The notes beneath the pieces were generated by a model. It did not search any database. It was not told the DNA's origin and worked only from the letters and a program-made list of their open reading frames with translations. DNA of 64,000 bases from Megachile rotundata (lineage: Eukaryota > Arthropoda > Insecta > Hymenoptera > Megachilidae), in assembly GCF_050947335.1 (NCBI RefSeq), contig NC_134989.1, positions 2,349,501 through 2,413,500 of the forward strand, given 5' to 3'. Both the position numbers and the translations under genes were made by a program. Numbering within the stretch: position 1 is the stretch's first letter; each line of letters opens with the position of its first letter. Of the stretch, positions 46,531 through 57,740 are shown one piece after another.

Positions 46531-46960
46531 ACCGTTCGTACGAGGTTACTCGCGTCGCGAACTGATCGCACGAATTTTGAATTCCGTGCCACGAAGTTGT
46601 AAGTCTCGTGACTCGTTCGATTACGATTTGCTGCGACGCGTTGCTCTGCGGAATTAACTTTGAGCAGTAATTCAAAGAATACTTAGCTTCCTTTCGACTG
46701 ATAAAGGACAGTTAGTTGAAAATGAGTCCGAACGTGTGATTCTTGAAAATGTTTAAGTCCGTAACGAATGACTTATTGAAAGATATGTTCTGCGCGACTG
46801 TGATTTCGGTTCGTATGATAATTTTGTTCTGTAAATGAGTAATGCAGGAAGTAAGGAAAAAGTCTTTCTCAAAAATAGTCTTTGTCGCAGACCTATCATA
46901 AACTCTCCAAGCGGAATCCTACGTACCGTGTTCCAACGGTTGGAACAGTCATTTTAAATC
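46531..46960. other. CpG-rich island, function unknown
   Basis: CG dinucleotides are dense (CGTACGAGGTTACTCGCGTCG and nearby), in contrast to AT-rich flanks. In insects that methylate their genes, CpG retention can mark unmethylated regulatory or promoter DNA. No frame or core promoter motif supports a gene. Confidence 0.35.
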
Positions 46961-48453
46961 TTTAAATCACACATGTTCATAATTATAACGCAGAAAACGT
47001 TATAATAAAGAAAGAACTTTTTCTTCAAAGTGTTTTTGCTTTTTCTTTCTTCACGAAAATAAAATAAAAGTTGGTTAGCACTATGTAGTAAATTGAGTTC
47101 AACGTGAAGTTAAAGCGTAAAAAATGTTTAACTTTTATGTAATGGAGACTAAAATGGTAAAAGGTTAAACTTTTCTGCAACAGTTTTTCTCCCTTAATTT
47201 TAAACAACAATGTTACAACGTATTTCTATTTCTCATTTTAATTTTAACAAGAAATATAATGGCGGATTAAAATGATGATCCGTTGAAACGCGTACTTGCA
47301 AGATTTTAATTAATAAAGGAACACATAAATAATGAATTCCGTTGAAAATCATATTTGAAATATTAAATATATCCGATCAGATTTAGCAACAGAAAACACG
47401 GTTTAAATTTCATTTATTCTGTTATTCAATTTCAATTTTCGCGAAACCTGTATCAATCAATACCTTTCTCTCTGTTTTGTTATGTACAGAATCTCACCTA
47501 TTATTATGATTTACGAAAATTCTTAACATAAATAACTTAATTATTCGAAACACTTTACGTATTATAAATTGTCAAAATCTGTCCTTATCATTCATACGTG
47601 ACTACGCAATAAAAAATCTTTTTTCACGCTCCTTGATTTCTGAAATATGAAAAAAAAATATATATTTTCGATCTTTAGCTTTGAGACGACCAGCATTAAA
47701 TAATAAATGGTTATGTTCAGGAAAAAGATACGTGTTTAATACTTTTTTAATCTACTGTTTAACTTTGAAAATTATTGTACGAAAAAATAAAAACTGTTTG
47801 CATTATAAAAAATATTCTTCATTTTGCACTAAAATTGTACACAGCAAAAAGGTAGATAGTAAGATTAGTTCCAACATCGACAAAAAACGTTCAATAACTT
47901 ATATTTTTCATCAGTTATGCTTTTCACGATGTAAAGTACGCTACAATTCTTTGATAAGATTTTCAGTACTTCGAGCATCGATTAATTCGAAGAGTTGCGG
48001 AAGCTTGGAAATCTGTAATACATATAACATATTCTTAGCTAAATGATATACAACTAATAAACCTAAAAATCTATTGAAAGGACTACACAGGTTAACCAAC
48101 GCAATTATTTTGGGTTATAATTCTTTCAATGTAGAAAATGAATAGTTTAATAAATATTAGACATGTGGGGGCGTACTTTTTAAGTAATAGAATAATTATA
48201 CAATCAACAATTGCATTGCACGAAAAATATTGGTGTGCAAAGTTAAGAAAATCATTAGGTTATCGAATATTCTGAAATTAAAAAATGAAATATTTTTCTT
48301 TTCATACCTCAATACGGTTTTACATAAAATATCCTACGTATGCAATACTGTTTAAACCAATAACCTTTTTTTCTTTAATATTTTTTTGCAATTGCATTGG
48401 TAACGTAGTTTGAAATAATTGTGTGTATTCCTCCGTATATAAATATTTATAAT
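46961..48453. other. AT-rich DNA; unrecognised 121-codon frame
   Basis: The plus frame at 47681-48046 is Lys/Ser/Ile/Cys-rich, lacks recognisable motifs and is probably chance. No other signal is seen. Confidence 0.4.
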
Positions 48454-51371
48454 AAAATAATTTTAAAAAAAAATACGCCGACTTCGAAATGCACTAAAAA
48501 GTATAAAATAATTTCTATTTCCTAATGAAGTAATTTCTATTTCATTCAATCATACAATTACGTAACAGATATGAATGAAACCTATTTACTCGTTAGATAG
48601 TATATTAAATACATTTCAACCTTATCGGATGGCGTATTGGAAATTAATAAATCCTGAAAAAGAATACGAACAATTATAGATATATCTGGTAATATACGTA
48701 AATGTAACGACTGCATCTTCATTTCGCAACGTTTCTGATATAAATGAAATTGAATCGACTTCGTTCGCATGTGGAAGCCATGGATCTAAGAACCTATAAA
48801 CGGAGCCCACGACGCGGGCATTACCAAATTTGCGGCAGATAGGTTCTATCTTTATAGTATATGCGGTGATCGAGTCTTTCCGTCGCATACTCTATGAATC
48901 TAGGTAGACCATAGTTACATTCTATACGCACTAACACCTACTTCGCGGCGTGCTGTCGAGTTATATGTATAGAAAAAAAAATAGCTATACAAGCTTTGCC
49001 TATGTTCGGCTGTCCAAAGGTTGACATGTTCAAGAAAATCTTTTAATTGTGCGCCGCCTCCGAAAAGGTTGAAATGTATTTAATATACTACCTAATGAGT
49101 AAATAGGTTTCATTCATATCTGTTACGTAATTGTATGATTGAATGAAATAGAAATTACTTTATTAGGAAATAGAAATTATTTTATACTTTTTAGTGCATT
49201 TCGAAGTCGGCGTATTTTTTTTCTTAAAATTACTTTATTTTACGCTTTTTAGTGGAATGGGGAGAATTGTCTAGGATACTGTTGTTACGTTCCGAACAGG
49301 AATCTTTTTCAAAATTTCCTTTGTAGTTTTGACCGACCGAATGTGTATCGATAATGCGTATTGCATTCTGGGAACACCCTGATCGAACGCAGTAACGGTC
49401 TTTTAATGTTTATTAGATAGACTATCTTTTGGCGACTAAACTAAGATTGTTAATATAACACATTCCTTCCTTGAAATCAACGTGGTCCCACGGCTAAAAT
49501 CTTAGATCATTTCATTTCTCCGAACCGCCGAATATAAACGGAAGTCACACTCGTGTGGTCCGATAACGCCAAGCGTTCTAGAATGTTCCTCAAGGGCCCA
49601 CGACACAATATAAAATTGTAATAGAAATTGTCTTTGCAACACTACAAAATTATATAAATTACTCATAGTATTTCTTTATACCGTTATTATGAATACGCAC
49701 ACGTCAATCAGTTCCACAATAGTTACAGTACCGAGCGCGATTTAACTTTAATAATTGTAAAACGAAATAGATAATGTTTCATTCTAAATTTTTATAATGT
49801 AAACAGATTAACATTTTATATTGTATTGGTTATGCATGTGAAATTATTCAATAGCTGATTAACAATCCATAGCTCAAGAGTAAAGGAAAGAACTATATAG
49901 AAAGAGAGAAAGATAAGAGCTGGACAAGGGAGGAACACATGCACCCATCATCACCACCTAATTAACGAATCACGGTCTCTTACGCATTGGCCTCGCAGCC
50001 TAATTCGTTAGGCGCATATCACTGCAACATAAACAATTTCGGACTAGGCCCACTCTGGTCTTCTCCGAGAGGTACAAGTTGCGACACTCTTCGGTGTATA
50101 ATCGCGAGGTGCGTGTCAAGGGTCCGTGAAGTGGTTTAGAGACGAGTTTGTTCTTGAATTTGTTAAAGTGCAAAATTCAGACAAAGACTCTATTTTCACG
50201 TAAAGCTTTCGCGTCAAATAATCACGTTAATTATCACATTAAATTTTCAATTCAATTAATTATTCTATTTTTCTATTCAATTATATTCGATTCTATTCTT
50301 TTAATTTTTAAAGTATAATTTTATTTTATAGTTTATTTGAATTTCACAATTGGCCAGTTCAAAATTCTCATTGGTGGAGCGTTTTCATGTGTGTGTGTTC
50401 TTCCTAGGAACCAGGCGTAGTTGGCATTTCACATTTTACAAGAGGTTGATTAATTCTAAATTCATACAAGTACAGATATTTGGGGTGAGTTGTTTCCTTT
50501 ATTCTTCCAGCTATTTTATGAACTTTTCGGCAAGTAAATCAGTAGTTAATTATTTAACTTTGGGATTTCCCTCATTGAATTATAATTTTATTTTGTATTT
50601 GAGTAATTGTTTCTCCTTCAAATCTACGAATTGCGCGTCTCGGATATTTACAATATTTTTGTTCAGTTCATTGTGATTCACATTATATTATATACGCTAC
50701 CATTCTAATCTCTTCATATTTTATAAAATATAATTTTTGAATATTTTAATTAGTTGAATTACATTTCTTTAATTGCCTCCGTCATATCCTCTAATCATTG
50801 CGATCTTGTGAAAGGGCCCGTATGGGACTAGCGTATCTCCGGATCCACAAAAATATTAAGTCCCGTTAACAATTAATTTTGTTAGGGCAAACAAATCTTC
50901 GAGGCTTTATACGCGCGCTTCCCGCACGTAACACTGTGAGACAGTTCTTTCGGGCTTTTTTTTGTCTGTGTAAATGCCACGAACATAATTAAGTAAAAGA
51001 CAAAATGGATATTAGTTTTTCAATTTTTTTTTTTCGCTAATATCTCGAAAACTAAAGCTTTCCACGGAATTTGTATATGAACAAAATTGTTCAGAATCAT
51101 GTCCGTGATAAGATATTAAAAGCGCACTAAAATCGAGAAAAGTTTATTTCAAAAGTTGCCGGTTGTCTTGCAGTAACTATACTTTGCAATTAAAAAATGA
51201 AAAATTTTTTGATAATGGTACCAATGGGTAGTCAGAACCTACCAGATGGAAAAGGTTTCGTTCCGATCGGTCTACCCAGCTAGGCGTAATCAGTGAATAT
51301 ACATAGAAAAAAAAAAAAAAAAAATATACTGATCGAATTGAGTAACCTCCTCCTTTTTCGAAGTCGGTTAA
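48454..51371 (+). mobile_element. Repeat family B, copy 2, split by a solo LTR
   Basis: This is colinear with 34783-36256: arms at about 48454-48630 and 49050-49245, the GTGCACTAAAAAGT-type boundaries, the GAGACAGTTCTT(T/C)CGGGC tail and the TTTTTCGAAGTCGGTTAA end at 51371. The left arm lacks about 65 bp that copy 1 has between CGGA and TGGCGTATTGG. One 135 bp unit (51039-51170) is present that copy 1 lacks. The solo LTR at 49283-50933 interrupts it. Confidence 0.85.
49283..50933. mobile_element. Solo LTR, 1,651 bp, 4-bp target duplication CTGT
   Basis: The insert starts TGTTACGTTCCGAACAGG and ends CGCACGTAACA, with TGTTACGT/ACGTAACA as a terminal inverted repeat. CTGT precedes (49279-49282) and follows (50934-50937) it. 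Copy 1 of the host repeat reads GGATACTATGAGACAG at the same place, giving an empty site. No pol or gag frame is present; the 108-codon frame at 50350-50676 is not retroviral-like. A 4 bp duplication suggests a Gypsy-like element. It shares TGTTACG with the 785 bp LTR at 19741 but not enough to call one family. Confidence 0.92.
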
Positions 51372-51454
51372 AAAGGATTCATATTAGGAAATTTTACTGT
51401 ATATACGCAATTTGATATGCATTCCCCTTATCAGATAAGGTATTTTTTAAATGT

Positions 51455-51784
51455 ATGAAAACAGCACAATTTTTGGGTTGGAACTGTATCCATAAAATAA
51501 ATATGGGTCCGTGTTTTGCTTGTGCATCAGTGGATTATACTGCCGGGTCAACACCAATACCACACGAAGTATCATCGACAATGTACCAACGCAAGGAATG
51601 CCATTGCACGAATCTCGTTGGAATGCTGTTATTCGGGGTTGCGTTGCTCTGCACCGAAATATGCATCACGGTATGTTGCACGTCTTCAAAGTCAGGGTTA
51701 CATGTATTTTATCAACTTTCAGGGAACAGAACTTTTACACAGCCAGACGCATTCCGATGTAATACAAGTTAGATTTTTCTAGAT
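51455..51784 (+). other. Open, unusual region upstream of repeat array A
   Basis: All three plus frames stay open for 83-105 codons here, with composition richer than the flanks. One frame contains CFACASVDYTAGSTPIP, which has a loose resemblance (C.S....AGS...P, then QR) to the minus-strand frame next to array B (54431-54631). This suggests the two arrays were duplicated with flanking sequence, but identity is low. Confidence 0.35.
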
Positions 51785-51986
51785 CATGTTCACTTTTTTG
51801 CACTTTCAATTAACCCTTTTACAGGTTTTATACGCCACGTTTTGCAAATCAAATTCAATGTTTTATAAATCAGATTCACTCTTTCACAGGAAAAATGCGG
51901 CCTTTTGCAAATCAAATTCAATGTTTTACAAATCAGATTCACGCTTTCACAGGACAAATTCGCTTCTTTGCAAATCAAATTCAACA
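51785..51986 (+). repeat. Array A of 20-22 bp repeats, TTTTGCAAATCAAATTCA
   Basis: About nine units follow each other with the consensus TTTTGCAAATCAAATTCA plus 2-4 bases; every third unit is a CTTTCACAGG variant, so a 63 bp higher-order period is visible (51839-51900, 51901-51962). Because units average 21 bp, the plus frame gives seven-residue repeats of the FCKSNSM and FYKSDSL type, and the minus frame gives NLICKTL repeats. A peptide-coding origin is possible but not shown. Confidence 0.85.
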
Positions 51987-53746
51987 TATAAAGTATTTTA
52001 AAAGTGACATAGTACAATGTTGTAGTACAAAAAATGAAATACGGATGATATTAAAATGTACATCATAACAAGTTGATTGTTGAAATTTTGAAAAGACAAT
52101 TAATGAGCAAAAAATAATAATACGCGTTAGTTTTTTTTCGGAAGGCTTCAGAAGCTAGACAAAAAGATAGTAATGTTCTAGTATTGTTCAAACGAGTTTC
52201 GCTAATGAACAATTGCGTGAGAATTTTGTTAATGATATTATTTCTGTTTGCTTTTAACTTTTAAACTAATAAAATTAATAAAAATGTATTACCTTTACGT
52301 AGATAAAATTATAAATTTTTACAATTCAATGTTCGTATCACGCAAAAAGTATTGCACACTATTCCAAGATTCAATGTCTTTAACACTTAACATATTGGTG
52401 TATAATGCTCATTTAATTTGAAATTAAAAATAAAAGATTATGATAAATAAATAAACTTAAACTATAAAGCAATATGTACATACATTAATTCTTACTCTTA
52501 ATCAAAATCATCACTGATTATAAGAAAAAGCATTTTAACAAATTTTGTGAATTAAAATAAAAAACTAGTGTTCGGTCGTTTTGAATGGTTTAGTAGTTTA
52601 ACTACTAAACATGCTTCATAATCACTCAAGCATGCAAGTGAGTATGTAATTAATTAATGTTACATCATATCTCAAGTAACAAAACTGTTTTACATTTATT
52701 AAGTAACAGAAAATTCAAAATAAACTTATTTCATATTAATTTTATTATAAAATTGAAATTAAGTATTATATTTCTCCATTAGTACTTGATAATATAACAC
52801 AAACTTGTCATTAAGTATTTGAAACACACGATTTTAAAGAAAACAGAAGCTCAAATTGCACAGAATTAAACTATAAACAAGTTGAATTAACTAAATTAGT
52901 TTTACTAACCTGTAGGGCTATGAGTAATTTTAACTTTTCGAGGTAAGTTTCAATTAATCCCACCATGCATAAAAGACTGCATCATTTGAAAAAAAAATAT
53001 TAAATGATGAAAATAATTAAATTAATGCGTATTCCATATTTGGAAGTGTAATAATTAATAATTAGTACATGTCGTGAACATTGTTTAATTACTGAGTCAT
53101 ATGCGCAGTTTCAGATTTTAATTAATGTAAACTGTTTTCTTCCATAAATGTAAATTCTTATTATTTTATATGAGAGTAGAAATTTCACCCTTTTACATAA
53201 ACATATTTAATTATAATTTCACATTGTTTAAATATAACAGAAGTTGCAATTATCTTAACATACTTCTATAATTCTTTTATCTCTAGAATATTTACTTTAT
53301 TGATTGAAGAATCGGAATTAAATTATTTTCGATAAACAAAAGTACGGTTAGAAGTTAACACACTAGTCGACGTAATCGTACCAATAATTAACGAATGAAA
53401 TGTTTTTCTAATTATTGTAATAAATATTTATGACAGTGTTACATGAAATAATTACATGTTCAGTTACATAAAATATTTTTTTTTTAGCAATTTCTTCAAA
53501 GATTGTGGCAAAAATTGAATGCATATAATCTGCAAGAAGTGTGAGTAGTCTGAACAATGTAAACCTCCATAAAACACAATAAATGCATGTTCTTATTTAG
53601 ACAAGGTATATTTTATCATTTCTATCACCATACTTTTCAATAATGAATCTTATTAACAAAGTTTCCTCAATAATTAAATTCTGCGTCAAAAATATTTGGG
53701 CTGATTATTCAAACATTGAGAACACTTAAGTGGATGTTATTAACTC
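51987..53746. other. AT-rich DNA between array A and the MITE, no gene
   Basis: I see no coding signal. It includes long runs of A/T words and no frames above 60 codons. Confidence 0.5.
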
Positions 53747-53750
53747 TTAA

Positions 53751-54104
53751 CGGTCACACTGACGCATGAAACGCGTCCAGTTCATTTAGTTTCACTTTAA
53801 GCCACTTTATATTTTCTTTGAAACCTCAATAATTTTTTACTCAAACTGTTATATCTCAAAAGTATTCAGCTAAAATTTTAGCTCCTTATATAAAAATCGG
53901 AAAACGTTTTTCAATTTTCCTGTGAAAATTGTCATTCTTTCAACTCCTTTTCATATTGAACGTTTGAATTTACTGAAATCAGCTGTGAAAGATGTTACAA
54001 CGACTTTTGAAGATTATTTATAATTCTTTTCAAGTTGAAAGAATAAATAGTTTTTTTGTAAGAAATATTTTTACTGACGGGAGTCTTGAACGTCCCAGTG
54101 TGCC
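53751..54104. mobile_element. Candidate short inverted-repeat element (MITE)
   Basis: The left end reads CGGTCACACTGACGC after TTAA (53747-53750); the right end read inward is GGCACACTGGGACG. The interior contains TTATATCTCAAAAG, similar to phrases in other repeats here. The imperfect ends and one-sided TTAA leave the class uncertain; a piggyBac-like TTAA target is one option. Confidence 0.4.
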
Positions 54105-54291
54105 AAGTATGTTACTCTGACGAAGTATGGCCATTAAGAGATAATCATTATGTCGTAATTATCACTCTCACAGATTACTATAATTATTACATGAATATAT
54201 TCGTAAATTTACTCCACATAGTAGCAAGAGAGCCATTACAAATAAATTTATGTGTATATGTCACTTAACAAAATTTGTAGATATACTTGAA

Positions 54292-54480
54292 TTGCAAAAT
54301 GGCGGGTTTTATTTACAAAAAGGTGAATTCCATCTGTGAAAGGTGAATTTGATCTATAAAAGAGGGATTTGGTTACAAAGCGACGAATTTGTTTTGCAAA
54401 AAGATGAATGAGTGCTGCAAAATGGATAATTTATAGCTTAAAATGTCGAATGTGATCTATAAAAGGATTAATTTGGAGTA
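54292..54480 (-). repeat. Array B of 20-22 bp repeats, inverted relative to array A
   Basis: On the minus strand units such as CTTTTATAGATCAAATTCAC, CTTTCACAGATGGAATTCAC and CTTTTTGCAAAACAAATTCG repeat about nine times. The consensus matches array A. Units are more diverged than in A, with stop codons in every frame, and weaker units continue to about 54575. Confidence 0.8.
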
Positions 54481-57239
54481 TGAGACCTGTATAAATTTGA
54501 TGCTGGGTGCTGTAAAATACTGTGTTTTGCACACACTGCAAAATGGTACTGTGAGGCCTTTGTAAATTGGCATACGAACTAATAGGATTCGCATTACTTC
54601 CGGCTGCCAATTTACCAGACGTGCAGTGCATGGGTGGTACTAAAAATGCTTTCCTGTGTTATATTTTAGTAGCACCCTTGGGACATCATATACCGCTTTG
54701 TAGGATGCAGAATTTTTGTTCAATCATTTCTGAAAATTTATTGCTGTATTTCATGTTATTTTGAAATGACTTGTAAGTTTATTTTGTTATGCATTCTTAA
54801 GTATTTTTATTCTTTAACTAAATTAATAACCTACATTAATATTTACAAATCTTTAGACAATATAAATTCAAAAAATCATATTTAAGTGACGATTTCAATA
54901 AAATAATTTTTGCTTTTACATAGTAAACAAAATTTGAAACTGACCGTTTTTTCTACATTATACATATTTATAGAATAAAATGCTGACGATTATCAGCATC
55001 AACTAATATATTTGTTATCATTTTTATATCTGAAATGAATATTCGCGTATTAATAGGCATTTGTACATTTGTAAATTTGTACTATTTATCAGCAAACATG
55101 TTAAACTTATACCATTTTTTTTAATACCAAAAACAATAAACAAAGGCCATGAATTATTTATAATTTACAGCAAGGCAAAAATGAGACATTAACTTCATAC
55201 GAAATATTAAATGTGAAATTGATCTCTGTATACGTTTCGTAGAATAATGATTCTGTGCAAACATCCTTGCATTACAGAAATATGGAAATTGTCAAGCAGA
55301 TATAGTAGAAGTTTGATTCGTAATTAAATTACTTTATTTTCAAACTTGCGGAAGGCTATTCGTAAACTCGACGGCATCGATGCGGTAAAGCTCAATGCCA
55401 TTTTCTCGTTCGAAAGTTTCGCAGTTAACGAAGTACAGACGCAAACTTTTAGAAGTGAACTTTTTGTATGAATTAGGAAGTTAGCATCTCTTCGGTCTGA
55501 AGAATGATTACGTTCTGTCAGAGCGATATGTCGACCAATATCGTTGTACTTAACAGACCTCTAGTAAGGGATTTATAACCTCCCATGGAAATATATTTTA
55601 CGTTCTTCAATATCAAACGTCGACTTTAGAACTGCAGAAAATCTGACATGATTCGATAATATGAAAGTACATGCAAAAAATAACAATATGAAATTAGGTT
55701 GATGCAGAAAGAAAAATTATGTTAAAAAAATATTACTAATATATTATGGCAATTATTAAGCATTTATTTATTTATTCATTTCCATATTAAGTACAAATGT
55801 CCGATTTTAAAAACATAAAACAATATGAGTTACGAATATTGCAGTAACAGATCACTCTGTAAATATTCTATTTTAATAAAAAAATCAATTAATCACTTGA
55901 GAATTTCCAAATTAATAATTTATGTCATTAATATGTTTAATAAATAGTTACTAAAAATTATAAGCAATTATTAATTATTAATTGTGAATCAAATATTTGT
56001 TGTCTTCATTAACAAAGCACAAATTAAAGAATCAAAATAGAGAAAGTACAGATACCTGCAATGTGTTTGTATTACCATTTTAAACCAATAAGAAAGTTAC
56101 TTTTGAATATCAATAGGATATTTTATTCATTGTACATGTTTATATCGTGTATTTAAATTGCTAGAATGTGGATATGTGTATTCCAAATGTCATTTTTCAT
56201 AATATTATTTGTTTTAAAATATATTTGATGCTATATTCGTCATTTTATTATTGCACCTTATGGGCCACTTTATAGTAAATAATGTATATTTTTGAGTAAA
56301 CTTATAAATCTAACTGTAACTCGATTAAAGCTGCCTCTGTCACTGCACTTAAAGGTTACACGGAAACGTTTATCACAAATTATAACAGAAAATTAATTCT
56401 CCAACTAATTACAACTCTGCCGTCGGACCATTTATCTTGATTACCGTCTTTTCTAATTTTAATCATGTTGAAGTACTCATACCAGTTACTACTGATAAAT
56501 TCTGCAAAATTATTTATCTCTTGAATGACCAGTTTTCAATTAATAAGGTACATGTTTAAAATATAGTTGATAAATGTTCATTCAACTACAATTTGAAATT
56601 TTAAGACATTACACAGGCCGTGATTTTAAGACATTAGTTTTAATGTTTTTAATGTGTTTTAATAGTTTTGATAACTTAATACAATAAATATTTTACAATA
56701 TGACATCACAAATTATGTACGTATAACTTGTGTATATCAAGAAGTAAAGTGAACTTGCGGTTTTTAAAATAGTACTGTATTGACCTTAATAAAGTCTTAA
56801 ACTACATGACAACCAGTTTAACAACATAATACTACGTATTATTTTAATTATTTTATATTAAACTAAGTTTATTTATTTACGAAGTACGTATATATAAATT
56901 ATACTAAAACTATTTTAAGTAATTGTCATAAAACACGATACCTACTACGCTACCAAATTGTTTGTTTTTCTCTGCTAAGTTGGTTATACTGGAATATCTT
57001 TTTAGGTTTCTTGCAATAATGTTTTTATCTGAAACCAAAGTCATAAACTTGGCCATTCCAGAGTTCTGAATGAAAAATTAAAATTTTTACGATACCACGC
57101 AAGAATCTTTCATAGTACCTATAATGAAAGTTTTAAATCTTTACAAGAACACTTGAAAGATTGATCATAATCTTTTATTGAACAAAAATGGTGCACCGTA
57201 AACACGAATCGTAAAAACCAGAAAAAACTGCACAATAAA
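54481..57239. other. No gene supported; CpG-richer patch 55350-55600
   Basis: Frames at 54431-54631 (minus) and 54567-54764 (plus) overlap and contain no domain. The rest is AT-rich with no recognised repeat. Confidence 0.4.
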
Positions 57240-57740
57240 ATTCTCATTCCCTCATTTGTTTGACTCGATTCGATAATTCGGGGAATAATCCCCGAAATTT
57301 CCTAGCCAGTTTTCCAGTCAGTCGTCAGTTCCTTCGTACATCTAATTTCGCGCGTTCTGCCGTTTCCGGAATCGTCAGGAAAATTTGAAATTCCTTCTGC
57401 GTGCGAATCGCCAGCTTTCCCCTCGTTTCCTTTCAACTCTCCCGCCGTGTCGATCGATCTCGTGTTTGCTCTAATTCCGAGTTGCATAGTTTCCCATTTC
57501 CGTGCTTGAATTTTGGAGCTACGGCGAAACTTTTCATTTCCAAGGAAGTTTAGTCATGTAGGATCACAGGTAACTGGTGTACCTACATCTCTGCACTACG
57601 GATATCCTCCTTAGGAATTCAAATAAACCCCATAATCCGTTAAAGAACGCGGAAAAGTCACGTAAAAGCTTGAATGTCGGTACCGGAAATACGAATTCCG
57701 TTGCCAGAAATCTTACGTAGTCGGAATTTTTATCTGATCA
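57240..57740. other. GC-richer island with pyrimidine-rich plus strand
   Basis: The plus strand is TC-rich with many CG dinucleotides (57290-57500). A 61-codon minus frame gives a polar Gly/Glu/Arg-rich peptide with no recognised motif. It may be a 5' leader, regulatory block or old exon; none can be shown. Confidence 0.35.

Noticed and set aside
47681..48046. 121-codon plus-strand frame as a possible gene
   Set aside because: No motif, no codon-position pattern I can see, and AT-driven amino acids.
50350..50676. 108-codon frame as retroelement protein
   Set aside because: It lies within a solo LTR and has no gag, protease or polymerase motif.
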